Positions 11,815-24,700 of a DNA stretch of 64,000 nucleotides are shown one piece after another. A program made the position numbers and the translations under genes. This stretch comes from Sesamum alatum (lineage: Eukaryota; Streptophyta; Magnoliopsida; Lamiales; Pedaliaceae). The notes below the pieces were generated by a model. That model was given only the letters and a program-made list of their open reading frames with translations, searched no databases and was not told the DNA's origin. Each line of letters starts with the position of its first letter. Positions within the stretch are counted from its first letter, which is position 1. Where the stretch lies: assembly GCA_034509735.1 (NCBI GenBank), contig JACGWO010000003.1:38114873-38178872 (forward strand). The letters run 5' to 3'.

Positions 11815-14197
11815 ATGACTCGCTCATCCGCCACCACAACAGCCACAATGCCGCCACCCTCTCGGCGGCGCCGCCCCTCATTCTTGGTTCTTGCAGCTCT
11901 CCTTCTCTGCCTCTTGGCTTCCCACGTCTCTAAAGCTTCCGCTCAGGAGCACGAAATCGATTTAGATGACATCGAACGCGACGCTGACAGGTTGAGCTTT
12001 GAGAACCCGAGCCTCCGGCGGGCCTACATTGCCTTGCAGGCGTGGAAACAGGCCATTTTCTCTGATCCCTTCAATTTCACCGCCAACTGGACTGGCCCTG
12101 ATGTGTGTTCTTACGGCGGAGTTTTCTGCGCCGCCTCGCAGTCTAACTCCTCCGTCAGGGTGGTGGCGGGCATTGACCTCAACCATGCTGATATCGCCGG
12201 GTACCTGCCTGACGAGCTTGGACTGCTTACTGATCTAGCTCTCTTCCACATTAACTCTAACCGGTTCTGTGGTGTGGTCCCGGAGAGCTTCAAGAAATTA
12301 AAGCTTCTCTTCGAGCTCGATTTGAGTAACAACCGGTTCGTCGGCGGGTTCCCGACGGTGGTGCTGTCGTTGCCGTCTTTGAAATTCTTGGACCTCCGGT
12401 TCAATGAATTCGAGGGGGGTGTTCCGGCGAGGATTTTCGATAAGGATTTGGACGCCCTTTTCCTTAATGACAATAGATTCCGGTTTGGAATCCCGGAGAA
12501 TCTCGGAAACTCGCCGGTTTCTGTACTGGTTTTGGCGAACAACAATCTCGGGGGCTGCATTCCAGGCAGCATAGGGAAGATGGGCAGAACGCTGAACGAG
12601 CTGATTTTGATGAATGATAATCTGACGGGGTGTCTGCCCCCGCAGATTGGAAGGCTGAGGAAGCTGACAGTTTTTGATGTGAGCTTTAACAATCTGCAGG
12701 GGCCGTTGCCGGCGGAGATCACCCGTATGAGGAGCCTGGAGCAGCTGAATGTGGCGCACAATCGCCTCACAGGGGAGGTGCCGGCCAACATTTGCCAGCT
12801 GCCGCGGCTGCAGAATTTCACTTACTCTTACAATTACTTCACAAGGGAGGCGCCGCAGTGCAGTAGATTTGGTGGTGGGACGGTTTATGACGGGCGGGAG
12901 AATTGTATTCCGAATAAGAGCAATCAGAGGTCTGCTAGAGAGTGCTCGTCGGACGCCGCTAAGCCGTTTGATTGTAGCAAGTCTAAGTGCGGTGGTAGCG
13001 GGAGTAGGAGCCGGTCGAAACCTACGCACAGGCCGAGGCCAAAGCCGTCTACCAGACCTTCTCCACCACCACCACCTTCATCAAAGTCTTCCCCTACTGT
13101 TAGATCACACCCCCCTCCTCCACCTCCTCCCAAAACCAAGTCCCACCAAGCACCGCCACCACCACCTACTGACAAAGTCTCTCCCGTAACCCGACTTCCG
13201 CCACCTCCACCGCCACCACCAACTCATGAACAAGTGACACCACCATCGCCCCCGCCTCCACCACCTCAGCATAAGTCGTCGCCTACCACACACCATCGAT
13301 CACCGCCCCCTCCACCACCCAAGAAAGAACATCACTATTCTTCACCACCACCACCACCTAAGCACAAGTCATCCCCAGCAACACACTATAGATCACCACC
13401 ACCTCCACCAGCACCATATGTATATTCGTCACTCCGCCACCACCTTACGTCTATTCATCACCTCCACCGCCTTCATCGTCACCACCTCCACCTTACGTTT
13501 ATTCATCGCCTCCACCACCTTCACCTTCACCACCGCCGCCTTATGTTTATTCATCGCCTCCACCACCATCACCATCACCACCTCCACCTTACGTTTATTC
13601 ATCGCCTCCACCACCTTCACCATCCCCACCACCACCTTACGTTTATTCATCACCTCCACCACCTTCACCTTCACCACCACCACCTTATGTTTATTCATCG
13701 CCTCCACCACCTTCACCATCCCCCCCACCACCTTACATTTATTCGTCCCCCCACCACCATCACCATCACCACCACCACCTTATGTTTATTCATCTCCTCC
13801 ACCACCTTCACCATCCCCACCACCCCCACCACCACCATACATTTATTCATCGCCTCCGCCACCTTCACCATCCCCACCACCACCATATCTTTATTCATCA
13901 CCTCCTCCACCACCACCCTCCCAGTCTCTACCTCCTTCTGACTGTTCACCACCACCACCAACGTACAAATATTCATCACCACCACCACCGTACAAATATT
14001 CATCACCACCTCCTCCCTCGCCATCACCACCACCACCACCATACAAATATTCATCACCACCACCTCCCACACCATCACCACCACCACCATACAAATATTC
14101 ATCACCACCACCACCTCCCCAAGAACACATACCATTGCCTCCAATAGTAGGAGTTTCCTACGCATCTCCACCACCCCCAGCCATCCCGTACTACTGA
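11815..14197 (+). CDS. LRX: Leucine-rich repeat extensin-like protein (LRX), frame broken twice in the extensin domain
   Basis: Single-exon gene for a wall-attached LRR-extensin, a class that binds RALF peptides and links the wall to the membrane. From ATG 11815 (another in-frame ATG at 11848) come a signal peptide (RPSFLVLAALLLCLLASHV), the LRX N-terminal block LSFENPSLRRAYIALQAWK, DVCSYGGVFC, then about ten LRRs (GIDLNHADIAGYLP onward), a Cys-rich hinge ending near codon 386 (CSKSKCGG) and Ser-Pro(n)/YVYSSPPPP, YKYSSPPPP extensin repeats. The end VGVSYASPPPPAIPYY is the normal LRX terminus. That terminus is not in the N-terminal frame: the reading shifts near 13431-13433 (TCA-CT-CCG where TCA-CCT-CCG is expected) and again in the C-run 13747-13752. 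Each looks like one missing C; with both, length is about 794 codons. Unshifted, the frame ends at 13941 in His-rich nonsense. Sequencing error in the low-complexity DNA is at least as likely as mutation. Vegetative LRX3/4/5 type is likely. Confidence 0.85.
13050..14140 (+). repeat. Proline-codon repeat array (extensin module)
   Basis: About 1.1 kb of degenerate CCA/CCT tandem repeats encoding SPPPP and YVYSS/YKYSS modules with a 30-60 bp periodicity. Long open frames on both strands here, including His-rich and Met/Val-rich ones, are by-products of the repeat. Confidence 0.8.
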
Positions 14198-15723
14198 TCA
14201 CTCTTAATGCTACCACGACACGCCTTATCCCCTTCATACCTGCACTCCTATCAAAATCTTCAAAGGTATAGAGAAGAAAACACAGGCAACTCTTCCAGTG
14301 ATATGTGGTTCAATTTCAAGGTGCTGCTGCCACAACAATTAGTATAGTCTTAGTTGCTTTTCAATCAATAACTTTTTGGGCTTCTTTTCTTGATTTTGTT
14401 TTAATTCAATGTATTGGTGGTTTTATATTTATCTATACTACATAATGGGTGGGACAATGGGGTTAACAAGAATCATTTGTTCATTGTTATACAAGTGTCT
14501 GTTGTGTATAATACCAAACTTATATTCTTTCGCCATACGAATATATCTACATAAAACATGCTATATTTACGAATAAAGATGTAGCACGACGTCTCGTTTT
14601 TACCTCAAGTTTTCATACTTGCTTGGTATATTACAAGCTGAAACAAGGGGAAGAGCATTCACAATCATCTTTCTATGTTACTAGTATTTCAACATCTCAC
14701 TGAATTCAGGTACAACTTTCTGTCACAAGATGGCATAACCTCTCCCACCATTCCAGAAAAACATGCCACATCAAGAAACACGCATAATGTTTCTTAAGTT
14801 GTAATGCTTCTTGTTGCAAAGTTTATGCCTGTAGTAATCTATCAATGCATCATTTGCCCAGAAAGCGAAAACCTTTTTGTACTGAACCACACAAAACCGA
14901 ACCAACTAAGCTGTAATCATAAAAATGCCGAGTTGATGGATACTCAGAATCATGATCAAATACGATAGCGAAACTCAAACTTGATGTACAAGTGAACTGA
15001 GTTGCCCTCTATGCAATAGAACATCAAGAACCATGTATCAAAGCAATTCTCCAAGAAACAAAAGAAAAGCAAAAGTCAGCCACTTTCATTTGTTCCAGCA
15101 GTTTACAACATCCCAAGCAGCAGTACTACATTTCTCTAATTCCAGTTGACTACATTGACATAAGCGGAGCAATGGACAAAACAAGACATATTCGCAAATT
15201 AGCAATAACAAACACAATAATATAAACTGACCTTGCACAAGCCGTAACTTCCCAGTACAATTGTACTTTATTCGATGCCTACAAATACATCAGGCTTTGA
15301 ACTCAAATGTGCTTCAAGAGTTTCATCTCCGAATGCATGTGGAGATTCACTTGCGGAAGATAGAAACAAAGTGAATCATAATGGAATCTAACAACTTGAA
15401 TGCTAGCTCCAATTTTACAGATAATGGTTGAGCAGTTATAAGGTCTGGTGCTCAAACATACATAGCTGAATTCAAGCTCAAAATTATTGATATCCAGTGT
15501 ATGCCGCAACAAATACATAAATGTGTATATATCTAAAACTATGTTAAACATTGAGCTCACCAGCGAATCTTCGCTTAGCAAACCTAATCACATTAATGAT
15601 TCATGCAATAATTAGTATGGATGGTCCATTATAGTACAAGATGTGTTAAATGTAATCCAGTGCTACTAATCATCCTTTTACCATTTGAAAATATAAAAAC
15701 TTGTGCCAATGGATACCAAAGTA
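14198..15723. other. Convergent 3' flanks of LRX (+) and DET1 (-)
   Basis: The first few hundred bases are probable LRX 3'UTR and the part next to 15723 is probable DET1 3'UTR. No third gene is supported. A minus-strand open frame at 15303-15581 shows no domain. Confidence 0.45.
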
Positions 15724-18700
15724 TTATCTTCGGAAATGAATATTTACAACTGCTGGCTGCAAAAATAGGGTCTGTTGGACAGAGATCGCCAGAGGCAAAA
15801 TTGGATGGAACAGAAACGACGAGATCTTCTTCGTCCGCCTATCAGCATTGCCAGATTCAGGTCCTTCACAATTTATACAACCAGCAATCAATAAGCTACT
15901 ACCAAAGGAGTTAACAGCAACCACGTAACTGCAATTAAAGCTCAAGGTTTGCTTTAGTTTCAAGTAATATATATACCGGGTTTGATTTTGAATTTAAGAA
16001 TATTAGGTTGCCTCCTTGAAATGAATTTGATGGGATGGTCAGTGCTCTGTCTGTGTCGGTCAGTTGCTGAAATCAACTGCAGAAATCGGCCGACAATGTT
16101 AAACGCAATCCATGGATAAAAGATTACAAGAGTAACAAACGTTCTCTAGACTTCCTTTGGACAATAAATAAACTGCATGAGGATAACGGCACATCACCTT
16201 CGTTCCTGATGGTGATATGTCGGCGTTTTGTTCAAAAGTAAAAATAGAATGTGGACTGTAGAATCAAACCTTGTCATCATATCGAAAGAGGGAATGGTCA
16301 AAGTAGGGTGATGGACTCTGGGACTGACAATTGATAGGGAGAGTGGATAACATTTTCTTCACAAACTGCAACATGAAAGAATATGCGGCACAATTGAGGA
16401 AAGCATACGATAAAATTAAGAAATAATAAAGATAAAACAGATACTAATTATCCATTTCAACTTTCTGGTTCAATTTTCCGAAGGTAATACCTGTGCCAAG
16501 CTGCTTGCTTTGTTTTTATTGCATCTTAACTGCTCCAGGGCATGGATGTTGTTTGAATGAGTAGATAAAAAGTTCATGTAAAATGAATTCTTTGATGAGG
16601 AATGGAAGTGGTCGCAGAACAGCTCAAACAACGTATAAAGCTCATCCGCTGAGTTCTACGACAGAAAACAGAAAGGAAAGGGAAAAGGGAAAACTCATTC
16701 ACATGTTTAGAAGGCAAAGAAAATCTTCTAATTCAATTCTGCCTGATTCTAGTTATGAGGCCAATCATATTCAATATGAATTTATAATAAGCAGTTCATT
16801 GGTGAATTTGGACAGGAACCCAATCACTACACGCATTGAGGGTAACAGTAAAACAATGGAACACTTGGAATAAGAATTACAGACACCTGATAAAACGATA
16901 TAACTTCGGTTGTCTCCATATTATATACAGCAAAAAATGCAGGATGATTATCCGTATTTCGCGCCACCTGTAGCATAGGGAGTATAATTTGTAAACAAAT
17001 CAATCTTAACGAGCTTCAGCGTAAAACTATTAGATAACAAGTGGTAAATAAACAATGGCATAGCTCAACTTTAATCATAAGCTGTATCATTTTGTTATCA
17101 GGCTACCCCAAAATCTATAACAAATCAAATCAATGGAAATTTACTGGTTCATGACATTATGGTTTCAAAACTACAGAAGCCATTAAGTAACTGGAATCCC
17201 AAGCAGGCCTTGGTTGGCGAAATGTACTAGTGAGCAAATAGACACCAAGCTATCATTCAAAGTACCGTGGAATCAAATAATTGGAACATCAGCCAACATT
17301 AAAGCTATATCTTAAAAGTCTAAAAACCATTAATGAAGAAACAAGAACATTTATTTGACTTTATCATTTCATTTTGGTTCTCTCTATGATGTATATCTCC
17401 GAAATTTGTCTAAAAGCTTGTGGGTTCAGATGAAAATGGATGTACAAAACAAATGGAAGTTAAAAAAGATGTACAAGAAAAAGTTTTATATTTAGTTGGG
17501 GAGAATACACGAAGGGGAGTAAAACCCCTCCTAATCCCAACTTTGTTTCCCTCCAAAATAGGGCAGAAAAGTGGAAGTATCAGGCTCAAAAGACCAAAAA
17601 GTACACATTCATTTTATTTTAATACATAATTTATCTATAAAAAGAACTCCTTTATTTGAGATATTGATATTCAAAAAGTATTTCATTCTTGTTCTTGTTT
17701 GATGCATATTCTTACTAACAAGTTTAGAGGATTTTTAATTTTCTTAATAATTCAAACTATTTTAATATTAAATTATTTATTTTGTAATACAAAATGATGA
17801 TTAGGAAAGGGTTAATTGGTAAATTATCAAAATTAATCTTTCATTCGCAGTTTATTTTGTTCATACCAACATGTGAAAGTATTTGAGATTTACTTCCCTT
17901 TCCATCACACCAAACAATTTAAAGAAAAGTTATCATTTTTTCCTCTCCCCCTTCCCGTTTCACTTGCCTTTCTCTTTTCACCTCTCCTTTCCTCTCACTA
18001 ATCCAAACTAAGCCCAAGTAATTATGGCAATAAAAGAAACTGAATAGTTGTAGAAGTAGCAACTACAATTATATTGTGCCACTATAAAGATTGTTCTTTT
18101 TATGGTAAAATAGACAGCCTTCCAGGTTTTCTATTTACCATATTGGCTCCAAATACCATCACAACAGAACAATCTAGCTAAGCTATAAAGTAACGACATG
18201 AGTTAGTAAAGAACACAAAGAAACAATTTACTGAATACTACATTTATAACATGCTCTTTCCCTTGAAAGAAATGGTAAAAATGCAGTTCAGAAAATTTGA
18301 ATGGAGAAATAAATGGCTCTTAATGCATAAATGGATATAAAGGAACAACAAAAATAGTTCACAATGAATGAGGCTGTGATTTATGATCCATTACTATGCA
18401 TAATGCATTAACACCAATAACACTTCATTTTCTACAAATCTTTCAAATATACCACCAGAAAAAGCTGCATTACTAGAGTAATTGAATGCCAAGTATTCCA
18501 CGACAATCTTTTCTAAAACAACTATGAAGCATCAAGTAGCTACATTGTATCATAGAGAAGTGCCATGATTTCTCAATTAAAAAGAAAAGAAGGAAAAGAA
18601 AAACTCTTTCAAAACGGATACAAGACTGAATTATTATTTCGCCATATTACATATGCAGTTTAAGACAACAAAGGAACAACTTCTGTATCATTCAGAATAG

Positions 18701-21700
18701 ATCTATTTTCACAAGGAAATCTAACACATGATATATGCAAAAATATTATAATAATTTCAAACTTAAGAGGAATAGTATAGAAAAGATGGAAGTTTGAGGC
18801 TGTTTGACCAAAATGAAGCATATTTATATGCCAAAAAATTATAATAATTTTGACATTTATGTTAAGAGGAAATTGCACCCTAGAGGGAGAATATTTTTAA
18901 ATGATGGACCGAACTAGGCATTATTCAAACAAGAGAGCATTGCATAAGAGATAATATTAATAGGGATGGCAATAGGTCAGGTATAGGACGAGTTTGCCTA
19001 AAGCTTAGTCCAACCTGCCACGGTATTATTGGAGGCGAAACCTAACCCACTGGGGACCCAATAATTGGTAGGTTGGACCAATTGCACTGCCAGACCATTT
19101 TGCAATTCTAAAATATTAAAATAAATTCTTAAAATTATGAGTTTTTAAATATGATAAAATAATATTAGTAGCAACAAACTAACCATTTGCAAATTCATAT
19201 TTTCAAATGTATATCTTTGAAAAATTAAAAGTTTCAACTGTATATCTTTGTTGTTTAATATTATTATTTTCATTTATAAGATTACTAATGTATGCATTAT
19301 ATATAAATAGACATCACATAGATATACATATCCAGTTTGAGTCCAAAATGCCAAAACCTGAGAACCTACCTTGAGACTCATCTGTGATTTTAAAACCCAC
19401 CCTCTAGGAGGAGTCCTGGTTAGCGTGGACCCTTGCCATCGGTATACATTAGTCCCAAATCAAAAGGAAAAAAAATCCTCTTAATTTAGGATATGTATTT
19501 GAAATTAGCTCAATTGTTAAAAGAAAAAATGAGCAACTAAAGTTTTGTTTCAAAGGTAGGGTGAAGAAGATATATATTAAAACTTTTGGAACGCGCCATA
19601 GCAAAATAGTAAGATTAAAGAAACATGCAGAATGACCGTAAAAAAATAAAATAAAAAGATTCAATTCCTCTATTAATTTAAGTATATCTATTATAACAAT
19701 ACCTTATTCCATGACAACCAAAATAATTATTTTCAACTTTCCAAGTCTTACGACAATCATTTCACTAGAAAATTACAAAAAGTAAAAGAATTTCAAAGGA
19801 AACTGAAAGATATCCTAGAAAATTATGAAAAAAATTTGTTTCTAAAGAAACAAGATAATTTTGGAAACTATCATAATTTTCGTTTCCACTGAATCATTGT
19901 TGTTAAAGGCGCACGCCGCATCATGGCGCAAAGGTCCCCTAGAGCCATGGCGCACGGCTCACGCCTTTCTAAAGCACGACACATATTTACAGAAATAAAT
20001 TATATTCATACATCAATATCTTTTAACATCATTTATGCAAAAACAATTAAATATTGTTCGAAGATTGATTAGGAGATTTATGTATATTTGTCTTATTTGT
20101 AGTTGATATTTTTGGTAGATAGATCAAACATCTCCATACCATGTTTGTAATTCTACTCTAACCGTAACACTATATATTATATATATTTATTTATTGAAAA
20201 AAAAAGGCCTAGGAAACCCTAACTTACACCAACCCTAACCCCCGCCTCCGTCGCCCATCTCTGCTCACCGACTTCATCTCTCCGCTGCGTCACTGCCACC
20301 CGCAGTCCCTCACACCCAGAATTCCTTGGTTGTGCCTCCATGCGCCACCTCTCCCTACGTCACCGGGCACTTCCTATGTCCTTTTTCTTTCAATCCAACC
20401 ATTAAAAAAGGTTGGGTTTGCAAAAGGCGCAAGCTAAGCGCTAAACTGAAAGGCGCGCCTTCCCTGCGCCTTTGCAAGCACAGCGCCATTTTCTGAAGCT
20501 GGTCTTGCGCCATGGCACGCGCCATTAATAACTATGGAGTGAATAGAAGATGGATACTTTTCCATTGGTTGGATGGAAACATATGAAGTGTTAATCTATG
20601 ATGATATTATAATGAGATGAACAACCATACTTCCTATTTGGTTATATTTATCCTCTATTTGAAAGATTTAGGGCTCGTTTACTACGTGTGAAGGGATTTG
20701 GTGTGATAGACTAATAAATGATAGTGCAAGGGAATAGTTGTGATAGGTTAATATAATATTTTGTTTACTTGCTTTAAACAATTGCAGGATTATTTTATGT
20801 AGTGTTTACTAAGATTGTGTAAACGTGTGATAGAGGATGGAAATGCCAAAATACCCATATAAATGACAAAAATGTCGCTATCAAAGTAACCAGCCATATC
20901 ACATGCATTCCCTATTCTTTTTTTCTTTCTTTTTTTTCATAATTTATTATGCGCTCTTGTGATACAATAAATGCAGTTGAAGGTCGGTCTTGTTTGAAAA
21001 TGGCTTCCAAGGCTTCAGATCTCAGCCATGGGAGAGTAGATGAGCTGCACTTTCTACATTAATGTTCTACTAGACTAGAAAATCAAAGGTCTGGTCAACT
21101 TGGAATATTTCCCTCATTCGGGGATATTTAGGTCAATTACAAGGACACGATTGAGGGCTACATGGCCAGGAAAATTTTGGCCAAATGGGCTCAGTCTTGC
21201 CTAATCCTAATATCATCCTATTATGTACCGGGCCCACGAAGATAATTAAGGACGTCAGTTTCTTTAAGTAAATGACTTACCAATCCGCCCTAGTAAACAC
21301 GCCCTTATTATTCAAAAAGAAATTTAAAAATAGCAAAGCAATAGAGCAACATTTTTGTCTTAAGTTAAAGCAAATTTAAAAGATAACGAACATAAGAAAA
21401 AAGGAGGAAAGGGAACAATTGCAAGATGAAAGAATTCAGGCAATGATTGCTTGTCATCTCGTTTTTGAAATATTTTATCTTTGGAATGGATGACAGATAT
21501 AAAATGTTTTGAAAAAATGAGATTTGTTTTGTTTGGACGTCTGAGATGCATGCATAATGATTATAGTTAATGTAATATGTAAAGGATATTAGAAAGAGAT
21601 AAAAATACAATTATTACAATTGAGGTGAGAGAAAGTGAGAAAGATATTTTAAGAGATTATTGCTCTAAAATCATTTTAAAAAAAAACACTTTGTTGAAGG

Positions 21701-24700
21701 AAAAGCATATATTCATATGAATTTACGGGAAGATAATTCACAGGCAATGACTGTGTTAATATTTTGGCAAAATGTTCCATTCAACAAATGAACAAGGTCC
21801 AGCATAGGTGCACTGAACCTAGTGAAGTTCAAAAATTAAATAAACTAATAAACTTTTACACTTGACTCGCCTTTTTAGTGCGGAACAAATTGTATTAGAT
21901 ATAAGATACTAAGGATGTGCTTGCTTGTCGGATATTTTCCATCTCACCTCAAGAAATATTTTTCGTCCGATTGTTTGTGAGATATTTTTCAAAATATATC
22001 TCAAGATATTTCACCTCTAAATAAAAACTTTCACATCAACTATAATTTTTTACCTAAAACGTTTTACACATCTCATCAACTATCACCATTACACTTTTAT
22101 CACACATTCCAAAATTATTCACATAAGATGAGATGAGATGCTAAACAATCGCAACCTAAGTTTTCGTAAGCTAAACAATGAAACAACAATTCCTTAAATC
22201 TTTAGAAGCTAGTGAAGACTCTTTAACTGACAAAAAGATACTCCAGAACAATAACCCCGAGAACAGCATAAAGATCATGTGTGAGTGAATTGAAGAGTAT
22301 TAAGCAAGAAAAGAAGACTAACCCCACCATCAACACTACCAAACTTGATCAACAGGTGATGACGGTCTAAGAATTGCACCTGTGCAATATAAGCAACTGA
22401 CTAGTTGTCAAAAATCTCTAATAGTAGAGGAAAAAACAAAGTAAGAAAAACCATACAGAAACAAGAAACTAAATGGAAAAAGAGAATATATTCTCAGGGT
22501 GCACAAGCTTATGCAACAAGAAGTTAGATCGTACCTTCCATATAACCAAATCAGCATAATCTTGGAAATGGAAATAAAACTTCTTCTTCAGGCACTGCAT
22601 TCTCTGGTTAAAAACGGGAAAGAAAAAAAAAAGAAGAAAAAGGTATATCACCTTAAAAGAATTACTAGATAAAATTCAGACAATTCCAAAAGTTTGCAAG
22701 AACTGATTGGACAATCCATTGGCTGCAACGTTACATGAGAATCATATGGATAAAAGTTATACTGGAATAATAAATTCTGAAAGACATATTAACTAATACA
22801 GATACCATTCAATTCTTCCAATAATGGTTTGAAAGTTTCAGTTCATGAACGGTCTAAATAAGAGTCCAGCCACCTTATATGAAATTCCCCATTTTCTTGA
22901 GATGCCAAACCGGGTGAAAAACAAAGCAGAACAATCTAAAATGTCCTTCCAAAAGCAGCTAAATTGAATATCACAGTGAGATTTAAGGCGGATCAAATGC
23001 CCACCGTACGGGTTAGAGATTATTCCTTCAAACAAAGGATGCAGTTTCAGTGACTTTTCAGAGTTATAAAGAGAGCAAACAAGTGAAATCTTTTATCCAG
23101 CCTTTTTAGGAAAAAGTTGCTGATACGACTTTCATCTCATACAAATCCGCAGGCTCAATAACATACCAATTTTTATATGAACATAGAAGCAGAACACTGA
23201 ACTTGAGCAGAAACATGCTCCACTAGAGCAAAAAGATATAGAGAGAAGACAGAAGCAACGAATGAGAGGGAAATAACAAGACAGTTTCATCCTTGCAAAA
23301 AATCTCAAATGCTTGAGAAAAAAAGATGAAATTTACTGAAATGAAAAGATGATATGAGCATATAAAGACGTAAATGAAATTGAAAAACTATTAAAACTTT
23401 CCTATCCTAACCAGCAGGTTAAGGACATAATCTGCATCTAGCAATTATCAGAAGACCAAAATGCCTTTGATTTTTAACAACTCTGACGAGTAACGACATC
23501 TAAATAAAATAACTATAATAGATATATAAATCATAAAAAGAAAAAAAAACAAAAAAACTGGAAGATAACCAGTTCAAAGTCCCGATTATTTTCATCAGTA
23601 GTAATATGACTTACCATTGTTGGATCATCTTCTTCATTCCATATCCCTCGAAATATGAAGGAAAGTAACCGCTGCTTTAAACCACTCAAAAAAGAACCTT
23701 CTGGCATTTGGTGGGTATGATCTGGACCATTCCCATTATTGTGGGTTCTATTTCTGCCTGGGATTGACATACACTGTGATTAATAATAAAATTGTCTGTC
23801 AGACCTACACTTGTTTACAATACTCAAAAGAAATCATAAAATAAAATAAATAGCTACAATGAAAAGCATTAAGCTAGTTTCTTCTTTTTGGTGGCAATTC
23901 TTATTTCACACGTAGGACCTACAACCCCAGCCCCTTAATGAGTAGTTTTTTTGTAACTAAATCCCTTTACTAACTTCTCCTATGTCCTTAGGGAATGTCC
24001 ATAAATAACTCTCCCTTTCATAAATGTTTATTTACCTTAGAAAAGCATCACTGAATCATCACTTCAAGGATGTGGCTGGCTTTGATTCTCATTTTAGGTA
24101 AGAAAAGAAAGATGCCTAAGATGATTATTCTTCAACTTCAGAATGGGTTACTATATCGGAATGCAAGAAATGAATATGACCTCAAGGCAATATCAATTAG
24201 ACAATTTGAGAAATATACATTCAAAGAATATCTAGTAAAAGCAAAGGCATAAATGAGATTGTATTTGGTATTTAACTTAAAGTTACAACATTGCAATCAG
24301 TAGGATTAACAATCCACCAAAAGATTTTGTGCATAATTTGATCAAGAGATTGTGGAAATACCACTTGCCTGAGTACTGGAATTGAGGAAAAGCTCATCAT
24401 CTTCACGGCAATATTCTCCAATCGACCGCACATCAACAAGATTGCCAGAGTCCCTTATCTGTAGAATGTGGATTCTCTGATAACGTAGGGACACTATAGC
24501 CACTAAATCATCATACAGAAAAACACCCATGCTGTGTGCCAAATTAATATAATCATTACAGAAAACCCTCTCATCGAGTATAACTCCATCTTCCAATCTA
24601 ATTAGTTCAGAGCAAACGACGATAATCCAAAAGTTAGTCTTATAAATTTTCACAGCATATGAAACTCGAAATTGAAGAAATATAATACAGACCTTACAAG

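Noticed and set aside
13430..13941. His-rich C-terminal half of the 11797-13941 open frame
   Set aside because: It is the extensin repeat read out of frame; the true LRX C terminus lies in another frame ending at 14197.
13429..14237. Met/Val-rich and Gly-rich open frames on the minus strand
   Set aside because: They are translations of the complement of proline-codon repeats.
14431..14600. Helitron 5' end TCTATACTACATAATGG after an A
   Set aside because: No hairpin/CTRR end follows and the interior shows no family word; it is probably LRX 3'UTR.
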